A stretch of DNA of 17,007 nucleotides from JAHECQ01 sp047638695 (GTDB lineage Bacteria; Actinomycetota; Acidimicrobiia; Acidimicrobiales; SZUA-35), in assembly GCA_047638695.1 (NCBI GenBank), contig JBLINY010000098.1, positions 1-17,007 on the forward strand. The letters run 5' to 3'. Each line of letters opens with the position of its first letter. Within the stretch, counting starts at the first letter, position 1. The position numbers and the translations under genes were made by a program. This document shows, piece after piece, positions 13,355-17,007 of this stretch. The notes under the pieces are model-generated. The model made no database searches, was not told where the DNA came from, and saw only the letters and a program-made list of their open reading frames with translations.

Positions 13355-14119
13355 ATGACATCGACTGCTTCTGCCGCATCTGCACTATTGGTCGGGGGTG
13401 CCTCGGGTCTTGGCGCCGCCACAGCCCGGCGGCTGGCTGATCGCGGCCTCCACGTCGTCATCGCGGACCGTGATGCCGACGCAGGCCGTCGCCTGGCGAG
13501 CGATCTTCCCGATGCGCTCTTCGTGGAAGCCGACGTCACCGACGCCTCGTCGCTCGATCACGCGGCAGCGACCGCCGCCGGCATCGGCCCCCTGCGGGTG
13601 GTCCTCTCGTGCGCCGGTGTGGCACCACGTCCCCGCCGACTGGTGAGCCGTCGGGGCGAGCCAATGGGCCTCGAAGACTGGCAGCCACTTATCGATATCC
13701 ACCTCACCGGCACCTTCAACACCATCACCACAGCCGGGCATCACATGGCGCAAAACAAACCCAACGTCGACGGCGAACGTGGGGTGATCGTCACCACGAG
13801 TTCAGCCGCACGCACCGGGATGCAGGGAGCAGCGGCCTACAGCGCAGCGAAGGCAGGCATCGTGGCGCTCACCAGCACTGCAGCCCTCGATCTCGCCCCA
13901 CTCGGCATCCGGTGTGTGTCGATCGCCCCTGGCACGTTCGACACCCCGATGCTGGACCAGGTGAACGACCAATCCACGTCGCTACGAGGGAAGGTCAACG
14001 CCTTTCCCGATCGCAGGGGGCGGCCCGAGGAGTTCGCCGGCATGGTCGAGCACATCTGGGACAACGGCTTTCTCAACGGTGCCTGTCTTCCCCTCGACGG
14101 AGCGATCTTCGGTACCTGA
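13355..14119 (+). CDS. SDR family oxidoreductase, 3-hydroxyacyl-CoA dehydrogenase type 2 (HSD10)-like
   Basis: A 254-residue short-chain dehydrogenase. The NAD-binding LLVGGASGLGAATAR (about 11-25) and an acidic residue after the second strand (VVIADRD) favour NAD(H). ADVTD, SCAGVA and the catalytic Ser (VTTSS, about 149), Tyr162 and Lys166 (YSAAK) are all present. The features DIHLTGTFNTI, NVDGERGVIVTTSS, SIAPGTFDTPML and NGACLPLDGAIF match type-2 3-hydroxyacyl-CoA dehydrogenases, which act in fatty acid or branched-chain amino acid breakdown. I start at ATG 13355. The open frame reaches back to 13139 but that part is Ser/Pro-rich, overlaps the divergent MDR start and does not resemble the family. 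Confidence 0.9.
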   Translation: MTSTASAASALLVGGASGLGAATARRLADRGLHVVIADRDADAGRRLASDLPDALFVEADVTDASSLDHAAATAAGIGPLRVVLSCAGVAPRPRRLVSRRGEPMGLEDWQPLIDIHLTGTFNTITTAGHHMAQNKPNVDGERGVIVTTSSAARTGMQGAAAYSAAKAGIVALTSTAALDLAPLGIRCVSIAPGTFDTPMLDQVNDQSTSLRGKVNAFPDRRGRPEEFAGMVEHIWDNGFLNGACLPLDGAIFGT

Positions 14120-14441
14120 GGAGGAGGCCGGGCCGGACCCACGAGCATCTCGCTCACCAACGCCGCTCCCCAGCAGCCGAAGACAAGGTCAGTGCCCAGC
14201 GTCAAAGCTGCCCGCCAGTCACCGACGCACCCATCCGCTAACCGGCTGGGATGGGACGGTGTTGGTGGCTGACTTGGGAGGGCTATGAGCGTCGTTTCCG
14301 GGTGGGTGACGGCAGTGCTGCAGCTAGGTGAGGGAACGCTCGGCAATCACGACTGGTCGAGCACACACTTTTTGAGGCGAGATGGCACGGTGGGTTACCC
14401 GTATCCCTGGGATTCAGCGAGTTGCTGGTCTGCCTGGCGGC
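14120..14441. other. Intergenic region, SDR to DUF2182 gene (322 bp)
   Basis: This lies between convergent gene ends. No intact gene or clear terminator was found. On the minus strand, 14137-14220 reads DWRAALTLGTDLVFGCWGAA, vaguely like part of the neighbouring DUF2182 protein; it may be a decayed duplicate. Confidence 0.4.
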
Positions 14442-15224
14442 CTACATCGACATGTCGCCCCTGGGCATTAACCCGCCCGGGTCGAGCCCGGGAGCCAGTT
14501 CCGGCACGAAGATCAGGGCGAACGCGTAGGCGATCGCAGCTGCGCCGATGACGCGGGCGAACCTGTCGCCGTGGCGCCAGATCTTCTCTATGGCGATGAC
14601 GGCCGCGAGGCCGATCATGGCGGCGATGTTCATGACGCCGAACACGACCATGAGCACCATGAGTGCCCAGCAGCAGCCGAGGCAGAACCAACCGTGGCTG
14701 AGGCCGGCCCGGACGTCTCGCCACGACCCGGTGAATCCGAGGTAATGGATGAGGTGGCCGATTGGGGTGCGGCAGTGACTCAGGCATCGGTACTTGAGGG
14801 GGCTGAGTTGATAGACCCCGACGAGCGCGAACGCAACCACCGCAACCGCTTGGGCCGTGGTTGCGTTACCGGCAGCGAGATCGCCGAACCAGATAGCGAT
14901 TCCGAACGCGACCACACCAGCGGCCGCCCACACGGCGAGATAGCCGAGCCCGAGTCCGACCAGACGGGGCACCCGAGATTCGGTGATCGTTCGCTGGTAA
15001 ACACCGACGAACGGGCCGACGGAGGGCAACATCATGGCGGTCATCATCAACGTCCACATGACGACGAAGGTGACGAGGTTCATGCCCATCGTTCCCGGCA
15101 TGGCACCCATGCCGGCCGACCGGGCCCAAGCAACAGTGGCGATCCACGCCGCCACCGAGAGACCGATCAAGGCCAGGGTGATCGAGCTGAACGGGGCACG
15201 GGTGGCGAGCCGGGTCGCCGTCAT
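14442..15224 (-). CDS. DUF2182 multi-pass membrane protein
   Basis: A 260-residue inner-membrane protein with about six to seven hydrophobic segments. Family marks are MGMNLVTFVVMWTLMMTAMM, then PSVGPFV, the cysteine motif LKYRCLSHCRTP, GSWRDVRAGLSHGWFCLGCC and WALM. The conserved Met, His and Cys residues led to the description 'predicted metal-binding integral membrane protein'; metal and function are not established. The ATG directly follows the stop of the DUF1326 gene (TAGATG, no spacer), so translation is probably coupled. The C-terminus (PGGLMPRGDMSM) is Met-rich, another possible metal-binding hint. Confidence 0.9.
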   Translation of the reverse strand: MTATRLATRAPFSSITLALIGLSVAAWIATVAWARSAGMGAMPGTMGMNLVTFVVMWTLMMTAMMLPSVGPFVGVYQRTITESRVPRLVGLGLGYLAVWAAAGVVAFGIAIWFGDLAAGNATTAQAVAVVAFALVGVYQLSPLKYRCLSHCRTPIGHLIHYLGFTGSWRDVRAGLSHGWFCLGCCWALMVLMVVFGVMNIAAMIGLAAVIAIEKIWRHGDRFARVIGAAAIAYAFALIFVPELAPGLDPGGLMPRGDMSM

Positions 15225-15828
15225 CTAGGCGGCCCAGGCGAACGCGTTGGAGAACCCCGACAGGCCTGACCCGCCCCGTTCGATTCCGAACACCGAGTTC
15301 TTCACGTTGTCTGCAACCGCAACCGCAAGTGTGGGGCCGGCGGGATGGATCACGATGTTGGTGAGCTGGATCGGGTCGCCTTCGGGAGTGGTCTCCATAG
15401 CCAGACCGAAGTCGAGCGCTTCGCCGACAACGATGTGGTGGTTCTTGCCCTCGTGGCTAACCGATACCGGTAGCCGCTCCATGCCGACGAACTCGGTTAT
15501 CAGAGGGGCGAGACCGGCCATCGGGCCACCGGCTCCGCCACCGAACACGCTGCCTAGCGCCTCGGCTTGCTCGTCGCTGGCGCCGTCATCGACAACAAGG
15601 CCGGCCTTGAAGCCGCCTTCGAGCATCTGACGCGGGGTCTGCATGATCACGACACACGTGGTGCCGGCGACGTCGACTCCCTCGATTGCGCCCTTTTTCG
15701 ACCTCGAACAGTAACGCCACCCGGCAGTCGTCGTTCGTGGCCGGTTGGGTCATGTTCGACCACGTGCACGGACAGACCGCGTCACACGAACAATTCTCGT
15801 AATAGGTACCTTCGATACTCCAAGCCAT
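15225..15828 (-). pseudogene. DUF1326 protein interrupted by a one-base frameshift
   Basis: ATG 15828, preceded by AGAGGGGG, opens MAWSIEGTYYENCSCDAVCP, the Cys-rich DUF1326 start (C-x-C-x3-C-x-C). The frame follows the family to LLFEVEKG and then derails. A shift of one base restores IEGVDVAGTTCVVIMQTPRQ and the rest, ending at NAFAWAA. The break falls at the plus-strand run CCCTTTTT (15691-15698). Removing one base there gives an uninterrupted 200-residue protein, the usual family length. A sequencing or assembly error, a recent mutation or phase variation at the run are all possible. Codons on both sides look intact, so decay, if real, is recent. The biochemical role is unknown; the family is often encoded beside DUF2182, as here. 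Confidence 0.85.
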
Positions 15829-16228
15829 GATTCCCCCTCTTGGCTCGGCCGAGATGGCCGTAGCCGTCATCCGTTTCTCGAACTTACCCCACCTGCATAC
15901 AGCGGTGCTCGGGTAGCCAGGAGCCGGGCGTTGACTCGAGAGCCGGACCATCTCCGGTGGCTGCGTCCCTCGACACCGCGGGTCGATGGAGTGGCGCTGC
16001 CGACCCCCGCCCCATCCGGATAGTGAGGTGCCTGCGTGGCCCGGGTCGCCTCCTTGGCTGGCGTTGCATCCGAGTGCTCGGGAAGGGCCGTACTCGAACG
16101 CGCGGTTCTCAGCTGTTCAACTTCGCCAGCACTGCGATTGAGTCGGCGTAGGCCTCAGGTAGCTGGCGGGCCCTTACCGAGTGGCCTCCTGCGCATGGCG
16201 TCCGGAAAGCTGGGTGCTGTCATGTGCG
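15829..16228. other. Gene-poor stretch upstream of the DUF1326 operon
   Basis: About 400 bp without a convincing gene. The part next to 15829 should hold the DUF1326-DUF2182 promoter, but no clear -35/-10 pair was seen. On the minus strand, 16109-16216 reads as a protein-like tail (GGHSVRARQLPEAYADSIAV, then LAKLNS and a stop), possibly the end of a lost gene. Confidence 0.35.
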
Positions 16229-16457
16229 AGTTCGAGCATCCATCTGATCAGCACCGGAGACGGCAATGATCAGATCAACACAAGCTGCGGGTTCTGACAC
16301 GATTCTGGCTGGGAACGGCGACAACACTGTGAATGCCAAATCGGGTGACAATCGGATCGAGACTGGTGTCGGGAGCGACGCGATCAACGGTGACGACGTC
16401 ATTGTGAGCGGTGACGGAATCGATGTCGTCCACGCTGGCGCTGATCGAACACGGTGA
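16229..16457 (+). pseudogene. RTX-type (hemolysin-type calcium-binding) repeat remnant, frameshifted
   Basis: Two overlapping frames give Gly/Asp/Asn nonapeptide-like repeats. The first, through about 16247-16283, reads ISTGDGNDQINTS. The second, through about 16287-16440, reads GSDTILAGNGDNTVNAKSGD, NRIETGVGSDAIN and VIVSGDGIDVVHAGAD. The pattern G-x-G-x-D-x-I/V is that of RTX repeats, which fold as a calcium-binding beta roll in secreted proteins. A one-base shift near 16284 joins them. There is no plausible start or secretion signal; an ATG at 16266 lies within the repeats. I read it as a short leftover of a larger secreted protein gene. Confidence 0.6.
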
Positions 16458-16463
16458 TCTGAA

Positions 16464-16904
16464 ATGGCGGCGGGCCGAGTCTGGGGCGCGCTCATCGCAG
16501 CGGTCGCCGTGATGGTGCTTGGCGCCATGGTGCTCCTCAATGGGTGCAGCAAGTCGAGCCTTGATGTCGTCGAGGACGAGTTCGTCATCGACAACATCGA
16601 TGACTTGACCACTGCGACCAGGACATCGAGAAGTGCGTCGATGTCGGGCGGTCTGTTCGATCCTGGTCCGGCGTATGCGAGTGCGTTCCAGAATTTCGAT
16701 CCGCTCGAGGGTGAAACCCAACTTGAGGTGCTTGAAGAACTCGCAGACCGGGCCACCCAGGACGGCTGGACCGTAATGACCGACGGCCAAGAACCTGCCA
16801 CTCTTGACCGGGCCACACAGCTCGATCCCGGTGACCCTGAATGTTGCCGGTGGGTCACCGAGCCGAGGATGGTCGGCAGCCTTAGGGGCCGCGCGGGTAG
16901 GTGA
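16464..16904 (+). CDS. Small predicted lipoprotein, hypothetical (146 aa)
   Basis: The N-terminus MAAGRVWGALIAAVAVMVLG continues AMVLLNGCSKSS: a hydrophobic signal with lipobox LNGC, lipidation at Cys28. The mature part is acidic (SLDVVEDEFVIDNIDDLTTA), with a helical QLEVLEELADRATQDGW followed by TVMTDGQ. The pattern suggests a small extracytoplasmic protein; no family was recognised. It contains a C-C pair near the end (ECCRW). No ribosome-binding site is visible before ATG 16464, and an ATG at 16512 would shorten the signal. It starts 7 nt after the RTX remnant, so it may itself be part of a decayed locus. The last 103 bp of the window hold nothing recognisable. Confidence 0.5.
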   Translation: MAAGRVWGALIAAVAVMVLGAMVLLNGCSKSSLDVVEDEFVIDNIDDLTTATRTSRSASMSGGLFDPGPAYASAFQNFDPLEGETQLEVLEELADRATQDGWTVMTDGQEPATLDRATQLDPGDPECCRWVTEPRMVGSLRGRAGR

Positions 16905-17007
16905 CCATCCACCGGTCGTCGGGTTGTCCCGGTTTTGATGTCGGGTGCATCCAACAAGACGACGCAGTGGAGGTTCCCGCTCATCATGACACGCGCTCTG
17001 GATCCCG

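Noticed and set aside
15691..15698. Programmed -1 frameshifting in the DUF1326 gene
   Set aside because: The shift needed is +1 relative to the upstream frame, and the run has only five A residues on the coding strand, so it is not a standard slippery heptamer.
16220..16987. Minus-strand open frame of 255 codons at the right end
   Set aside because: It is Ser/Thr/Pro-rich and antisense to the RTX-like repeats and the lipoprotein signal; no domain is visible.
1..17007. CRISPR array or rRNA genes
   Set aside because: No regularly spaced repeats and no rRNA-like conserved stretches were found on either strand.

Overview
The window looks like an actinobacterial chromosome, probably of the Acidimicrobiia type. 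It is GC-rich with GC-ending codons. It carries an Fe-S reductase of the mycobacterial Rv0338c type, a TAGF-type dCTP deaminase, a DUF3048 lipoprotein and a type-2 3-hydroxyacyl-CoA dehydrogenase-like SDR. The lineage is an inference from gene content, not from a marker gene.

Left core region (1-5331). The end of a membrane-linked Fe-S oxidoreductase, cut by the window edge, converges on an MFS transporter. Then come a VOC/glyoxalase-like protein, dCTP deaminase (dcd) and a DUF3048 lipoprotein, all on the minus strand. A tRNA-Gly(CCC) with an encoded CCA ends this part.

Accessory region (about 5285-12030). The 3' half of the tRNA-Gly gene is duplicated at 8044-8087 (41 of 44 bases), which bounds a 2.76-kb segment as an att pair would. 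The only intact long gene inside is an AlbA_2/Schlafen-type plus GHKL ATPase protein with two C-terminal winged helices. Its ribosome-binding site is the right arm of a 16-bp stem. No integrase lies within the segment. To the right of the second att copy are a tyrosine integrase missing its catalytic C-terminus, a 59/105-residue pair overlapping by 4 nt that resembles a toxin-antitoxin operon, a truncated IS110-family transposase with a lost catalytic Asp and its upstream leader, a small lipoprotein, and an alpha/beta hydrolase. This reads as stacked, decaying insertions at one tRNA.

Right region (12156-17007). A zinc-independent MDR oxidoreductase and an HSD10-like SDR are transcribed divergently. 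A 28-bp dyad ends 6 nt before the SDR start. A two-gene DUF1326-DUF2182 operon follows on the minus strand; its first gene carries a one-base frameshift at a C3T5 run (AAAAAGGG on the coding strand). The last kilobase holds a frameshifted RTX-type (calcium-binding) repeat remnant and a short lipoprotein ORF.

The best candidate for something undescribed is the compact tRNA-Gly element: a single AlbA_2/ATPase gene behind a start-site-masking stem, bounded by tRNA-derived repeats and by similar 18-bp sequences about 70 bp inside each boundary. No CRISPR array or rRNA was seen.
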